A DNA stretch of 46,333 nt, taken from contig CALQSQ010000042.1 in assembly GCA_943333275.1 (NCBI GenBank), forward strand, positions 1 through 46,333. Direction: 5' to 3'. Below are positions 37,572 to 45,929 of the stretch, piece by piece; within the stretch, counting starts at the first letter, position 1; every line of letters begins with the position of its first letter. The notes beneath the pieces are model-generated. The model did not search any database. It had not been told where the DNA came from and saw only the letters and a program-made list of their open reading frames with translations. The DNA comes from Akkermansia muciniphila. GTDB lineage: Bacteria > Verrucomicrobiota > Verrucomicrobiia > Verrucomicrobiales > V1-33. A program made the translations under genes and the position numbers.

Positions 37572-38273
37572 ATGGCTAACGAACAATCCTTCCCAGACCG
37601 CGTGCAAAAAGCGGCTGAACTCAAGGCGGCGGTGTTGCTGCTGCTGCCGGCTTATGCGCCTGCGGATATCAAATTTGCCGTTACCGCCCTGACGACGGCG
37701 ATCAATGCCAGCACCACGGGCAATGCGACGGTGGAGAGCCTGCGCATCCCTTATCAGGATCTGGTGGATGACCGGGAGGCGCTGGTGAAGACGCTGGGGC
37801 CGCTGGTGACGCAGGCGCTGAACTACGTGAAGAGCAATACGGCGTGGGCGAAGCGCTATGACGCCATCAAACGCGCGGCGGACAAGGCGCGGGGCGTGCG
37901 CCCCAAGAAGAAAAAGAATGTGGACCCGGACCCGGATGCCAAGGTGCGTCAGAGTGGCGAGCGCAGTTATGTGGAGATCGCCAATTATTTTAAAGTCTTT
38001 GTGGATCGCCTGATGGCCCTCGGCGGCTACATCCCGCCGGATACGAAGATCACCACCACCTCCCTCTACGCGCAGCACACCCTGCTCGCCGGCATGAATA
38101 CATCCATGCCCGGACTGGAGGAGGCGCTGGCGGATGCCATCTCAGACCGCTACGAAACATTCTTCAACGCCACCGGCCTGAAATTCGTCTTCGACGGCGT
38201 GAAATCCGCCGTCAAAGGCCAGTACGGTGTCTCGTCACCGCAGTACGGAATGGTCAAGGGGATCAAGTGGTAG
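37572..38273 (+). CDS. Conserved hypothetical protein, soluble helical
   Basis: A 233-aa protein (start MANEQSFPDRVQKAAELKAA). No signal peptide. The N-terminal ~105 residues look helical. A lysine-rich linker (GVRPKKKKNVDPDPDA) follows, then a C-terminal helix-rich half (SYVEIANYFKVFVDRLMALG, EEALADAISDRYETFFN) ending in SSPQYGMVKGIKW. The family is not recognised. It is separated from the 21-bp repeat by ~120 bp, which probably hold its promoter. Confidence 0.6.
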   Translation: MANEQSFPDRVQKAAELKAAVLLLLPAYAPADIKFAVTALTTAINASTTGNATVESLRIPYQDLVDDREALVKTLGPLVTQALNYVKSNTAWAKRYDAIKRAADKARGVRPKKKKNVDPDPDAKVRQSGERSYVEIANYFKVFVDRLMALGGYIPPDTKITTTSLYAQHTLLAGMNTSMPGLEEALADAISDRYETFFNATGLKFVFDGVKSAVKGQYGVSSPQYGMVKGIKW

Positions 38274-38324
38274 GCTGGAGAAAGAGTGTGCAGAGCGGGC
38301 TTCCGTCGCGTAGAGTCGGGTGCT

Positions 38325-38603
38325 ATGGAACCTGAATCTGAAAAACCACGCAATGTGCCTGAGGACTCCCCGGCTCTTCCTTATTGTGCCAGCATCATCT
38401 CGCTTGTGATCTATGTGGTATCAGGATGCTTCGTGATAGCGGCGGCGAACAGTTTATTCAACTCCGAAAAGGGCGCGGCGATCAGTCTTTTTGTCTTAGG
38501 AATCGTGCTGCTGGGATTCGGCAGGATCGTGTATTGTCTGGGGCGTCTGGTGCAACTGCGGGAGTGGGAGCTCACGCGGCGATTGAAGAAGAAAGAGGAG
38601 TAA
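38325..38603 (+). CDS. Small membrane protein with two transmembrane segments
   Basis: A 92-aa protein (ATG at 38325, MEPESEKPRN). It has two hydrophobic helices (ASIISLVIYVVSGCFVIAA and AAISLFVLGIVLLGFGRIV) and a basic C-terminal tail (REWELTRRLKKKEE). Unknown function. The stop is 6 bp before the next gene, whose GGAG ribosome binding site lies in its last codons. Confidence 0.5.
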   Translation: MEPESEKPRNVPEDSPALPYCASIISLVIYVVSGCFVIAAANSLFNSEKGAAISLFVLGIVLLGFGRIVYCLGRLVQLREWELTRRLKKKEE

Positions 38604-38609
38604 GTTCCA

Positions 38610-38960
38610 ATGAGGAAATCCTTCAATAATAGCCCCGCCCTTATCCTTGCTATTCTTGGGGTTTACTTCCTTGCCTTCAAGGTTCTGATGCCTGTGAGGG
38701 TAACAAGGGACGTTGACTATGATTGGATACGTAAAGGGACAGCCACCTATGCGGAGCGAGCTAATTTTCGATTTCCGGCCTATGCTCGGCATGAGCCAAG
38801 ATGGGGAAGCAGTAATGATTCCTTGCAACGAGCCATGGAGATATTTTTTGCTCCATTGATTTGGATGGAGAGAAGTTCACGAGGAGGTCGCGATAGGGAA
38901 TGGGATGGTTTGGGACCGGAGCCGGATTGGGTGAAGGAGTATCCTCACAGGCCGTTATGA
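38610..38960 (+). CDS. Single-pass membrane protein, copy 1 of duplication
   Basis: A 116-aa protein. MRKSFNNSPALILAILGVYF and LAFKVLM form one N-terminal membrane segment. The rest is polar and ends with GPEPDWVKE. It is paralogous to the protein at 39092-39406 (shared ILGVYFxAxKVLM / VLGVYFVALKVLM and GPEPDWVKE). Function unknown. Confidence 0.5.
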   Translation: MRKSFNNSPALILAILGVYFLAFKVLMPVRVTRDVDYDWIRKGTATYAERANFRFPAYARHEPRWGSSNDSLQRAMEIFFAPLIWMERSSRGGRDREWDGLGPEPDWVKEYPHRPL

Positions 38961-38967
38961 AAATGCC

Positions 38968-39049
38968 GTTCCCTTTCCCCTCCATGCAATTTTGTTTTTC
39001 ATTTCCTGCGGCCGTGGCGTTGCGGTTGGGGGTGGGGAGTTTTCCTTGA
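38968..39049 (+). pseudogene. Truncated duplicate of metallopeptidase gene 5' end
   Basis: The 43 bp at 38968-39010 match 39417-39459 with a single mismatch (GTTCCCTTTCCCCTCCATGC, then ATTTTGTTTTTCATTTCCTGCG with A or G before). The second copy is the start region of the metallopeptidase at 39433. Here the copied ATG (38984) gives only a 21-codon frame (MQFCFSFPAAV..., stop at 39047), so it is a remnant left by the duplication. Confidence 0.7.
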
Positions 39050-39091
39050 TGAAAGGCTTTGAGAGAGGGGGCTGGGGTGATAGGGTGGGGG

Positions 39092-39406
39092 ATGAAGAAG
39101 CATTTCACCATGAGCCTCGCCGTGATCTTTGCCGTGCTCGGAGTTTACTTCGTGGCCCTCAAGGTGCTGATGAAGGAGAGTTTGAGCCTTATTAGTCACG
39201 CTTCGGGAACGGTTAATGAATATTCCCTAACATATCACCCAAGATGGCCCATTCTTTATTGGGCAGATGAGGCCATGAGAACCTGTTTTTCGCCTATGAT
39301 TAGGCTTGAGAGGGAAGTAAGGGGGGAGGATAACTGGAAATGGGATGGAAGTGGGCCAGAGCCGGATTGGGTGAAGGAAGGTGTGGCCAAATGGCCCAAG
39401 CCGTAG
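39092..39406 (+). CDS. Single-pass membrane protein, copy 2 of duplication
   Basis: A 104-aa protein (ATG at 39092, MKKHFTMSLAVIFAVLGVYF). One membrane helix, then a polar domain ending GPEPDWVKEGVAKWPKP. Paralogue of the 38610-38960 protein. An in-frame earlier start (39059) exists but would lengthen the N-terminus ahead of the membrane helix. It lies 26 bp before the metallopeptidase start. Confidence 0.5.
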   Translation: MKKHFTMSLAVIFAVLGVYFVALKVLMKESLSLISHASGTVNEYSLTYHPRWPILYWADEAMRTCFSPMIRLEREVRGEDNWKWDGSGPEPDWVKEGVAKWPKP

Positions 39407-39432
39407 TCCGAGTGCAGTTCCCTTTCCCCTCC

Positions 39433-40677
39433 ATGCGATTTTGTTTTTCATTTCCTGCGTTCATGGCCCTGCTTGTGGCCTTGCTTGCTGGCATGGTGGC
39501 GGGGGCGTGGGGTCGGGAGTGGGTGGATGGGACGGGGAGGGTGTTGGAGGGGGAGATGCTGGGGGTGGAGCGGGGGGGTGCGGTGGTGGTGGCGGGGGGG
39601 AAGCGGGTGTGGTTGGGGGTGGGGAAGTTGTCGGCGGTGGATCAGATCTGGGTGAAGCGGTGGTGTGAGGGGAAGTCGGTGGGGGAACAGTTGCCGCCGC
39701 CGGTGTGGGTGGGGACGGTGCCGCAGGCGGAGGTGCATGTGTCGGGTGGGGGGAAGGTGGGTGGGGCGTGGGTGTTTAAGAGCGCGCATTATGTTTTCCG
39801 GTGCGATGCGGAGGTATCGGCATCGGTGATGAATGATTTCGCGACGGTGGCCGAGGGGACGCTGAAGCTGGTGGGGAGTCTGCCGGTGGCGATGCCGGGG
39901 CTGGAGGGGCGGACATTGACGGCGCAGGTGGTGCAGAGTGCGGAGGCGTATGAACGGGGGGGAGGTCCGGCGGGGAGTGCGGGGGTATTTACTTATGATG
40001 AAACGGGGGATGGGGTGCTGCTGGTGCCATTTTCAAGTCTGGGGATCGAGAAGTTCGGCGGGAAGAATACGAAGAGCTATGGGTACAGTGCGAAGGTGCT
40101 GGTGCATGAGATGACGCATCAGGCGATGGGGGAGTGGCTGGCATGGATGCCGAAATGGGTGGCGGAGGGGATGGCGGAGTATGCGGCGCAGACGACGTAT
40201 CGGAACGGGGTGTTTTATACGTCGGCGAAGGATCGGGTGGTGGCGATGAAGCAGCGGCTGGAGTATGTGCGGGCGGCGCTGGGTGGGGAGGGGAAGGCGC
40301 TGGTGATGCGGCCGAGTGAGGTGATGGCGGCGCCGGAATCGGCGTGGACGACGGAGGGGAAGAGTGGGGAGGAGTCGCTGGCGGTGCATCGGATGTATGT
40401 GTCGTCGATGTTGCTGATGCATTATTATTTGCACCTGGCAGACAAGGGGGAGGCGAGGCGCATCCGGTGGTATTTCCAGGAGTTGGAGGCGGCGAACCGG
40501 TATTTCCGGTCGGGTGGGAAGGAGGGGTCGCTGCCGGAGGGGCTGGGGGAGCGGGGCCGGGTGGGAAGGGAGGAGGTGCGGGCGCATTTCCTGAAGCTGC
40601 TGGAGGATCCGGCGGGGCCGGGGGCGCTGGATGCGGACTTCAAGGCGCGGTATGCGGCGCTGGGGGTGAGGTTGTGA
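39433..40677 (+). CDS. Exported SHD1-type zinc metallopeptidase
   Basis: A 414-aa protein. Signal peptide MRFCFSFPAFMALLVALLAG and on to GAWG. Residues ~28-77 form an SHD1 (SLA1 homology) domain: REWVDGTGRVLEGEM, GVERGGAVVVAGGKRVWL, KLSAVDQIWV. A gluzincin zinc site is H225-E226-M-T-H229 with downstream W242-V-A-E245-G, E245 being the probable third zinc ligand. SHD1 joined to a peptidase is frequent in Planctomycetes and Verrucomicrobia. Codon use is extremely G-rich in this gene. The start at 39433 is supported by the signal peptide and by the duplicated upstream copy that shares this ATG. Confidence 0.75.
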   Translation: MRFCFSFPAFMALLVALLAGMVAGAWGREWVDGTGRVLEGEMLGVERGGAVVVAGGKRVWLGVGKLSAVDQIWVKRWCEGKSVGEQLPPPVWVGTVPQAEVHVSGGGKVGGAWVFKSAHYVFRCDAEVSASVMNDFATVAEGTLKLVGSLPVAMPGLEGRTLTAQVVQSAEAYERGGGPAGSAGVFTYDETGDGVLLVPFSSLGIEKFGGKNTKSYGYSAKVLVHEMTHQAMGEWLAWMPKWVAEGMAEYAAQTTYRNGVFYTSAKDRVVAMKQRLEYVRAALGGEGKALVMRPSEVMAAPESAWTTEGKSGEESLAVHRMYVSSMLLMHYYLHLADKGEARRIRWYFQELEAANRYFRSGGKEGSLPEGLGERGRVGREEVRAHFLKLLEDPAGPGALDADFKARYAALGVRL

Positions 40678-40710
40678 TTGCGTGCGGGGAGAATGGGTTA
40701 TGATGCGGCG

Positions 40711-41166
40711 ATGAAATGTGTGTGGCGATGGATGATGGCTCTGCTGGCGGGCGGTCTGTGGACCGGCTGCGGGGGGAAGGTGGCATCGCCGGTGGTGGAG
40801 GCGGGGCCGGTGGAGTGTGTGAGGGTGGCGGTGGAGCGGACGGGGGAGCAGGTGGCGATCACGCTGCGGCTGAAGATTCGCAATGCGGGCGCGGAGGGAT
40901 GGAAGATAGGGCCGGAGACGTTCGCGCTGCATGCGGGGACGGAGGTGGTGCCGGTGCTGGTGCGGCCGTTTTCCACGCAGATGGAATTGCAAGCGGGGGA
41001 GTCGGGCGAGGGGGAATTTCGTTATTGGGGGAGGCTGGGGCAGTTGGGTCAGCCGTTGACGGTGCATTTCGCGGAGCGGGAGCTGGGCATCCGTGTGGAG
41101 GGAGGAATTTCACCAGAGCAGTTGCCAGAAGGAAAGATGGTGGTTGTATCCGGGGTCACACCGTAA
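40711..41166 (+). CDS. Predicted lipoprotein
   Basis: A 151-aa protein. MKCVWRWMMALLAGGLWTGC gives a lipobox (LWTGC, Cys20). The mature part is beta-rich and short (VECVRVAVERTGEQVAITLRLKI region, then a second strand block), perhaps one Ig-like domain. It follows the metallopeptidase by 33 bp and shares its G-rich codon use. The frame opens at 40678 with a TTG, but the ATG at 40711 gives the signal. Confidence 0.6.
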   Translation: MKCVWRWMMALLAGGLWTGCGGKVASPVVEAGPVECVRVAVERTGEQVAITLRLKIRNAGAEGWKIGPETFALHAGTEVVPVLVRPFSTQMELQAGESGEGEFRYWGRLGQLGQPLTVHFAERELGIRVEGGISPEQLPEGKMVVVSGVTP

Positions 41167-41184
41167 CCTTTCCATTTTCAAATC

Positions 41185-42129
41185 ATGCCCAAGAAGAACT
41201 CCGCACCGCTCGCCATTGGAATCGACATGGGAGGCACGTCCGTGAAGCTGGGGGTGTGCCGGGGGGAGGAGTTGTTGTTCCAGGCGGACCCGATTCCGAC
41301 GCAGGATTTCAGTGGAGCGGAGGATTTGCTAAAGGCGATGACGAAGGCGATCAAGGCGCTGAAGAATGCGTCGCCGGGTATCAAAGCGGTGGGCGTGGGA
41401 GTGCCGGGTTTCACGGATGTGAACACGGGGATGGTGTATCATTTAACGAATGTGCCGGGCTGGAACAACGTGAGCCTGAACAAGATCATGACCAAGGCGA
41501 CGGGGATCCCGACGTTTGCAGAGAATGATGCGAACTGCATGGCCTACGCGGAATTCAAACACGGCGCGGGCATGGGATCGACGAACATGATCGGCGTGAC
41601 GCTGGGGACGGGCGTGGGCGGTGGACTGGTGCTGGATGGGAAGCTTTTCCGAGGCTCGGCGTGCGGGGCGGGGGAGATCGGGCAGATGAGTATCGATTAC
41701 CAGGGGTTGGAGGGCGCGTATGGCAACACGGGTTCGCTGGAGGTCTATGTGGGCAACCGCGAAGTGGCGCAGCGGGGACTGCAATTGTATAAAAAGGCGC
41801 GCGTTAAGAAGACGCTGGAGGATTGCTCGCCCGCGAAACTTTCCGCGGCAGCGGTGGCGGGCGAAGGACCGGCGCTGCAGGTGTGGGATGAGTTCACCAC
41901 GCAACTGGCGTGCTCGCTGGCCAACTGCTGCTGGCTGCTGAATCCGGATCGCATCGTGATCGGCGGGGGGATATCCAGGGCGGGGGATTTGCTCTTCGGG
42001 CCGCTGGAGAAGAAGCTGCACGCGCAGTTGCACGAGACGTTCAAGGCATCGCTGAAGATTGTCCCCGCGAAGTTTGGCAACGAGGCGGGAATCATTGGCA
42101 GTGCGGCCGTAGCCCTGGAGCGCGTTTAA
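41185..42129 (+). CDS. ROK-family sugar kinase (zinc motif absent)
   Basis: A 314-aa protein. ROK kinases phosphorylate hexoses such as glucose, GlcNAc or ManNAc. The ATP-binding motif D14-M-G-G-T-S-V-K21 and the sugar/base region E113-N-D115 are present, and GVTLGTGVGGGLV (~137-149) is the family glycine motif. The usual zinc motif (GEIGH followed by CxCGxxGCxE) is altered: GEIGQ (163-167), then GLEGAYGNTGSLEVY with no cysteines. ROK kinases without zinc exist. It opens a three-gene cassette with a PIG-L deacetylase 3 bp later and a NagB-like protein, so an amino sugar is a likely substrate. Confidence 0.75.
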   Translation: MPKKNSAPLAIGIDMGGTSVKLGVCRGEELLFQADPIPTQDFSGAEDLLKAMTKAIKALKNASPGIKAVGVGVPGFTDVNTGMVYHLTNVPGWNNVSLNKIMTKATGIPTFAENDANCMAYAEFKHGAGMGSTNMIGVTLGTGVGGGLVLDGKLFRGSACGAGEIGQMSIDYQGLEGAYGNTGSLEVYVGNREVAQRGLQLYKKARVKKTLEDCSPAKLSAAAVAGEGPALQVWDEFTTQLACSLANCCWLLNPDRIVIGGGISRAGDLLFGPLEKKLHAQLHETFKASLKIVPAKFGNEAGIIGSAAVALERV

Positions 42130-42132
42130 TTT

Positions 42133-42903
42133 ATGAAGACTGCCATCGCCATCGCCGCGCATCCCGATGATATCGAATATCACATGGGGGGGACGCTCCT
42201 GTGCCTGAAACAGGCGGGCTGGGAAATTCATTACTTCAATCTGGCGAACGGTTGCTGCGGCAGCCTGCAGATGGGGCCGGAGGAAACGGCGCGCGTGCGA
42301 CGACTGGAGGCGATGCGCGCGGCGGAAATCATGGGGGCGCATTTCCATGAGAGCATTGGCAATGACATGGAGATCATTTACTCGACGGAACGCGTGCGTC
42401 AGGTGGCAGCGGTCATTCGCGAGGTGGGAGCGCAGATTGTCCTGACGCATTCGCCGCAGGATTACATGGAGGATCACACGGAGACGTGCCGGATCGCAGT
42501 GTCCGCGGCATTCACCCATGCGATGCCAAATTTCACGACGAATCCCCCGCGCGAGCCGAAATCGCTGGATGGATCCATCGCCGTTTATCACGCGATGCCG
42601 CACGGCCTGCGCGACAGCGTGAGGCAGCCGATCGCGCCCCATATGTTTGTGAATGTGTCCGAAGTCCACGCCACGAAACTGGCCGCGCTGACCGCGCATC
42701 ACAGCCAGCAGCATTGGCTGGAGGCCAGCCAGGGCATGAATTCCTACCTGCAGGCGATGGAGGACATGAGCCAGGCGGTAGGCAGGGCATCGGGCAAATT
42801 TCCATTTGCCGAAGGCTGGCGCCGGCATTCGCACCTGGGTTTCAGTCGTGTCGACTGCGATCCCCTGAGCGAGGCGCTTCCAAATCTGGTCCACCACCCC
42901 TAA
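42133..42903 (+). CDS. PIG-L family deacetylase
   Basis: A 256-aa protein of the LmbE/PIG-L family, which remove N-acetyl from sugars such as GlcNAc derivatives. The zinc site is A9-H10-P11-D12-D13-I-E, with the third ligand probably H115 (in DYMEDHTE). Family blocks AIAIAAHPDDIEYHMGGTL and the TLLCLKQAGWEIHYFNL strand are clear. It lies 3 bp after the ROK stop and 12 bp before the NagB-like start. Related proteins deacetylate GlcNAc-inositol (MshB) or diacetylchitobiose (archaeal Dac). The exact substrate is unknown. Confidence 0.8.
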   Translation: MKTAIAIAAHPDDIEYHMGGTLLCLKQAGWEIHYFNLANGCCGSLQMGPEETARVRRLEAMRAAEIMGAHFHESIGNDMEIIYSTERVRQVAAVIREVGAQIVLTHSPQDYMEDHTETCRIAVSAAFTHAMPNFTTNPPREPKSLDGSIAVYHAMPHGLRDSVRQPIAPHMFVNVSEVHATKLAALTAHHSQQHWLEASQGMNSYLQAMEDMSQAVGRASGKFPFAEGWRRHSHLGFSRVDCDPLSEALPNLVHHP

Positions 42904-42915
42904 CCCAATTCAACT

Positions 42916-43845
42916 ATGAGAAAACTAAGCTCCATTGCCCCCGACTGGTGGGATTACACCACGCTTGATGAATCCCTGATCCAGGACGCCGCGAGTCTGA
43001 CGATGAAAGACCTTGTCCAACTGTCCCGGCCTGGCTTCCGCATCGTGATGTATGACACGCTGGAGGATTTCTATCTCGCCGAGGCCCTGGAATACATCTC
43101 CGCATGGAAACAAGCGACCGCTGACAATCCCGTCGGCATCTGCGGCCCGATTGGTCCGACCGAACAGCTTCCGCTGGTGGCGCGACTCGTGAACGAACTA
43201 GGCGTGCACCTCCGGCATGGCCATTTCTGGGGCATGGATGAGTGGCATGACGGCACCAAGGAAACGCCCGTCACCCACCCGCTGTCCTTCGAGCGCTGTG
43301 ATCGCGAAATGCTTTTCAATCTCATCCATCCCGAGCTGGCCATACCGGAAACCAACCTCCATTTCCCGAAGGCCGATGTAACGGAGTATCGCAACAGCTG
43401 GACCAGCGGCGTGCGTTGCGCCGTGATGCAGGGCGGCCAGGGCGATATCAAGCACTGGGCGTTTAATGATCCGGTGAAACGCGAAGGTGCCTACCAATCC
43501 GCCCCCCCCTCACCAGCCGAATACCGCAAGCTGGCCACCCGCGTGGTGGATTTGCATCCCGTGACCCTCATGCAAAATGCGCGCACCTCCGGCGGTGGAA
43601 ATATCACGCTCGTGCCCACGAAGGCGATCACGGTTGGGCCAGTGGAGACGTGGCTGGCCGAGAAAGTCAGCATCTGGCATGCAGGCACGCACGATAATCC
43701 GCTCGGCCAGCGATTGACCGCAATGATGATTTCCAAGGGCATCGAGGACTCCGCTGTGCCGATGTCTCTGCTCGCATCCCACCCCAATGTGCAGTTCAAT
43801 TATTTCCGCGGCGGCCTGGGGACCTGCGATCTGGAAATGCACTAG
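42916..43845 (+). CDS. Glucosamine-6-phosphate deaminase-like protein
   Basis: A 309-aa protein resembling NagB (GlcN-6-P to fructose-6-P and ammonia). [14 protein letters not shown] (~74-87) matches the NagB phosphate loop, GHFWGMDEW (~102-110) its DE pair, and a [11 protein letters not shown] stretch its GxDGHIAFNEP motif. Differences: extra residue in the H-loop and Asp for the last Glu. It is longer than NagB (~270) with an N-terminal extension. Being third in the ROK/PIG-L cassette, it may use a close relative of GlcN-6-P. Whether it is a deaminase is uncertain. The stop is 3 bp before that of the SET gene on the other strand. Confidence 0.65.
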   Translation: MRKLSSIAPDWWDYTTLDESLIQDAASLTMKDLVQLSRPGFRIVMYDTLEDFYLAEALEYISAWKQATADNPVGICGPIGPTEQLPLVARLVNELGVHLRHGHFWGMDEWHDGTKETPVTHPLSFERCDREMLFNLIHPELAIPETNLHFPKADVTEYRNSWTSGVRCAVMQGGQGDIKHWAFNDPVKREGAYQSAPPSPAEYRKLATRVVDLHPVTLMQNARTSGGGNITLVPTKAITVGPVETWLAEKVSIWHAGTHDNPLGQRLTAMMISKGIEDSAVPMSLLASHPNVQFNYFRGGLGTCDLEMH

Positions 43846-43847
43846 CC

Positions 43848-44180
43848 TCAGGAGGCGCGCGGTGTGCGCATGTCCTGCGCCGGGGACTTGGTTTCCTTCA
43901 CGAATTCCGTTGGGGCCGTGAGTTCAAGCCAGGCCGGCAACTTGGCCGGGCCCTCATAGGGGACCTCAGCATCGATCAGCCATTGGGAAATGAATCCCTT
44001 ATAGGCTTCGCGTAATTCCGGTGGCAGGTTGCGATAGCCCGTGATCATTTTCCGGCAGCGGGGCGATCCGCATCGGCAGATCATGAACCAATCGTTGTTC
44101 TCAGTCATGGCATAGTCCCAGGTGATTTGTTCACCGTTGGCGATCGGTCTCATGGCCACGAGGTCGAAATAATTTTTAAT
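43848..44180 (-). pseudogene. SET-domain methyltransferase, C-terminal part (split by IS)
   Basis: The reading frame from 44180 down to a stop at 43848 carries the end of a SET domain: FDLVAMRPIANGEQITWDYA, where GEQITWDYA is the SET catalytic-site block, and a post-SET-like C-R-C-G-S-P-R-C motif. The tail (KGFISQWLIDAEVPYEGPAK onward) is an extension of unknown role. SET proteins methylate lysine with S-adenosylmethionine. The gene is interrupted at 44180/45925 by the IS element; the N-terminal piece lies at 45925-46190. Joined over one copy of the TTAAT duplication it reads PNCGI-KNYFDL without break. Confidence 0.85.
44176..44180. repeat. Target-site duplication, left (TTAAT)
   Basis: The five bases TTAAT directly outside the left IS end; the same five bases flank the right end at 45925-45929. 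Confidence 0.85.
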
Positions 44181-44196
44181 CCTAAAGAGGAAAATG
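44181..44196. repeat. Left terminal inverted repeat of the IS
   Basis: CCTAAAGAGGAAAATG, pairing with 45909-45924 with one mismatch out of 16. Confidence 0.85.
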
Positions 44197-44238
44197 AAAA
44201 GATCGCCCAAACGCTGCAAATGAAGTAATCACAAGGTC

Positions 44239-45837
44239 ATGGACGCTTCCTTGCCTGTGATTTCTGCTCACCCAGCGGGTGAGACCAAAACTCCCCCTCA
44301 ATACCCATCCGGATCTTGGCCGCTGGACACTCCTGGCGGGCGCTTTCATGCCGAGTGGGATGATCAAGCCCCGGTCACCCGCGAGGGGCAATTGATCTTC
44401 TTCTTCCAGTTCCTCCAAGCGGGTGGACGATGGGAGGAGTTGTTGCGCGAATGCCCGCTGCACTACACCGGCAATCGCGGCAGCGGGGCCGACCACATTA
44501 TGGGCACTGTGTTGCTCAGCGTCCTCAACGGCCACTGGCGTTACGCTCACATCAACGGCATTCGCGGCGACGGCATCAACCCAGGATTGTTAGGGCTGCG
44601 TGGCACCGTCAGCGAGGACGCCGTGCGCCTTGCCATGGGTCGCATCAATGAAAGCGCCGGACTCGATTGGCTCTCCACCCAGATCCTCGGCTGCATCTCA
44701 CCTGTGTTAGGACTGCCATGGATCCTCGACATGGACGTCACCGTCAAGCCCCTCTACGGTCGTCAGCAGGGAGCGCAAATCGGCTACAACCCACAAAAAC
44801 CCGGTCGCCCCAGCCACGTCTATCACAGTTATTTCGTGGCAAACCTGCGCATCAGCCTCGGGGTCGAAGTGCGCCCTGGCAATGAACACGCCGCCACCAA
44901 AGGACTGCCCGGACTTTGGCAAACCCTCGAAAAACTCCCCCGCCACCAATGGCCCACCTTCACCCGTGGCGACTGTGGCTACGGCAGCGAAGCAGTCATG
45001 TTAGAGCATGAAGCCCGCGGCCTGCCCTATCTTTTCAAAATGCGTCACACCACCAAAGTCAAAGAACTCGTCATTCGCATGATGCGTCAGGGAGCGCTCT
45101 GGCAAAACTGCGGGGACGGTTGGCAATCCTTGGAAACAACCCTTCGCCTCAGCGGCTGGACGCGTGAAAGACGCGTCGTGCTCGTGCGCGAAAGCCCCAG
45201 CCGTGCGCCCGTCGCGCGGATCGGCAAGCCCCGTCGCGGCAAAGACCGCCAAAGCCCACTGCCCCATGCCCAAGGAGAAGGATGGGATGCCCAAGCCACA
45301 CCCTGGTGCGGGAAAATCGCCGTGCTCGTCACCTCGTTAGATGCCGTCGCCTTCCCCGCCATCGTCATGCCCAAGCAGTATCGCGAGCGCGCCAATGCGG
45401 AAAACTGCTTTGACGAACTCAAAAACCAATGGGGCTGGGGCGGCTACACCTCGCATAAACTGGCCCCAAGTCGGCTCATGGCCAATCTCATCGCGCTGTT
45501 TTACAACTGGTGGAATCTCTACCTGCGCTTTTATGACGACGCTCACCACCGCGAAGCCATCCGCACCCGTCCGATGTTGATGGCCGGAGTCGGTCGGCAA
45601 GTCCAAAGCGGGGGGCAGCGCACCGTAAAAGTCAGCATGCTGCATGAAAAAGGAGACGTCATCGCGCAAGCTGTCAGCCGCATCAGCAATGAGTTGCATC
45701 AGATTCACGCCATCACGGAGCGATGGAGTATAGACCAACGGTGGACCCTGTTATTGACGCGATTATTGCGTCGCTGGCTGGGAGGAAAATGGCTTCCCGG
45801 CATGCCAGAGGAAGCCGCGCTACTGCTCAGCGGTTGA
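44239..45837 (+). CDS. DDE transposase of the IS element
   Basis: A 532-aa transposase. Likely catalytic residues: first D in LDMDVTVKPLYG (D164 or D166), second D245 in TRGDCGYG, E388 in ERANAENCFDELKNQWGWGG. The YRERANxEN..DELKNxWG block and GYNP...RPS region are typical of IS1380/IS4-type enzymes. A weak ribosome-binding site (AAGG) lies just upstream of the ATG at 44239. Intact, and so possibly active. Confidence 0.9.
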   Translation: MDASLPVISAHPAGETKTPPQYPSGSWPLDTPGGRFHAEWDDQAPVTREGQLIFFFQFLQAGGRWEELLRECPLHYTGNRGSGADHIMGTVLLSVLNGHWRYAHINGIRGDGINPGLLGLRGTVSEDAVRLAMGRINESAGLDWLSTQILGCISPVLGLPWILDMDVTVKPLYGRQQGAQIGYNPQKPGRPSHVYHSYFVANLRISLGVEVRPGNEHAATKGLPGLWQTLEKLPRHQWPTFTRGDCGYGSEAVMLEHEARGLPYLFKMRHTTKVKELVIRMMRQGALWQNCGDGWQSLETTLRLSGWTRERRVVLVRESPSRAPVARIGKPRRGKDRQSPLPHAQGEGWDAQATPWCGKIAVLVTSLDAVAFPAIVMPKQYRERANAENCFDELKNQWGWGGYTSHKLAPSRLMANLIALFYNWWNLYLRFYDDAHHREAIRTRPMLMAGVGRQVQSGGQRTVKVSMLHEKGDVIAQAVSRISNELHQIHAITERWSIDQRWTLLLTRLLRRWLGGKWLPGMPEEAALLLSG

Positions 45838-45908
45838 AAACTGCCCCGCTTGCCACCACCCGAATCGGAAATCAAGCGCCTTGCTCAAAAGGGATGAAGG
45901 AGTGCGCC

Positions 45909-45924
45909 CATTTTCCTTTTTAGG
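45909..45924. repeat. Right terminal inverted repeat of the IS
   Basis: CATTTTCCTTTTTAGG, the reverse complement of the left end with one mismatch. Confidence 0.85.
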
Positions 45925-45929
45925 TTAAT
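45925..45929. repeat. Target-site duplication, right (TTAAT)
   Basis: TTAAT directly after the right IS end; matches 44176-44180. Confidence 0.85.

Larger units (their letters stand above)
44181..45924 (+). mobile_element. IS element, DDE transposase (IS1380/IS4-like), 1744 bp
   Basis: The left end is CCTAAAGAGGAAAATG (44181-44196) and the right end, read inward on the minus strand, is CCTAAAAAGGAAAATG (45924-45909), a 16-bp terminal inverted repeat with one mismatch. TTAAT flanks both ends as a 5-bp duplication. It encodes one transposase. Size and end sequence fit IS1380-like elements. It is inserted inside the SET-domain gene. The intact ends and target duplication suggest a recent event. 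Confidence 0.9.

Noticed and set aside
41443-42897. 484-codon minus-strand frame opposite the ROK and PIG-L genes
   Set aside because: ROK and PIG-L motifs are clear on the plus strand.
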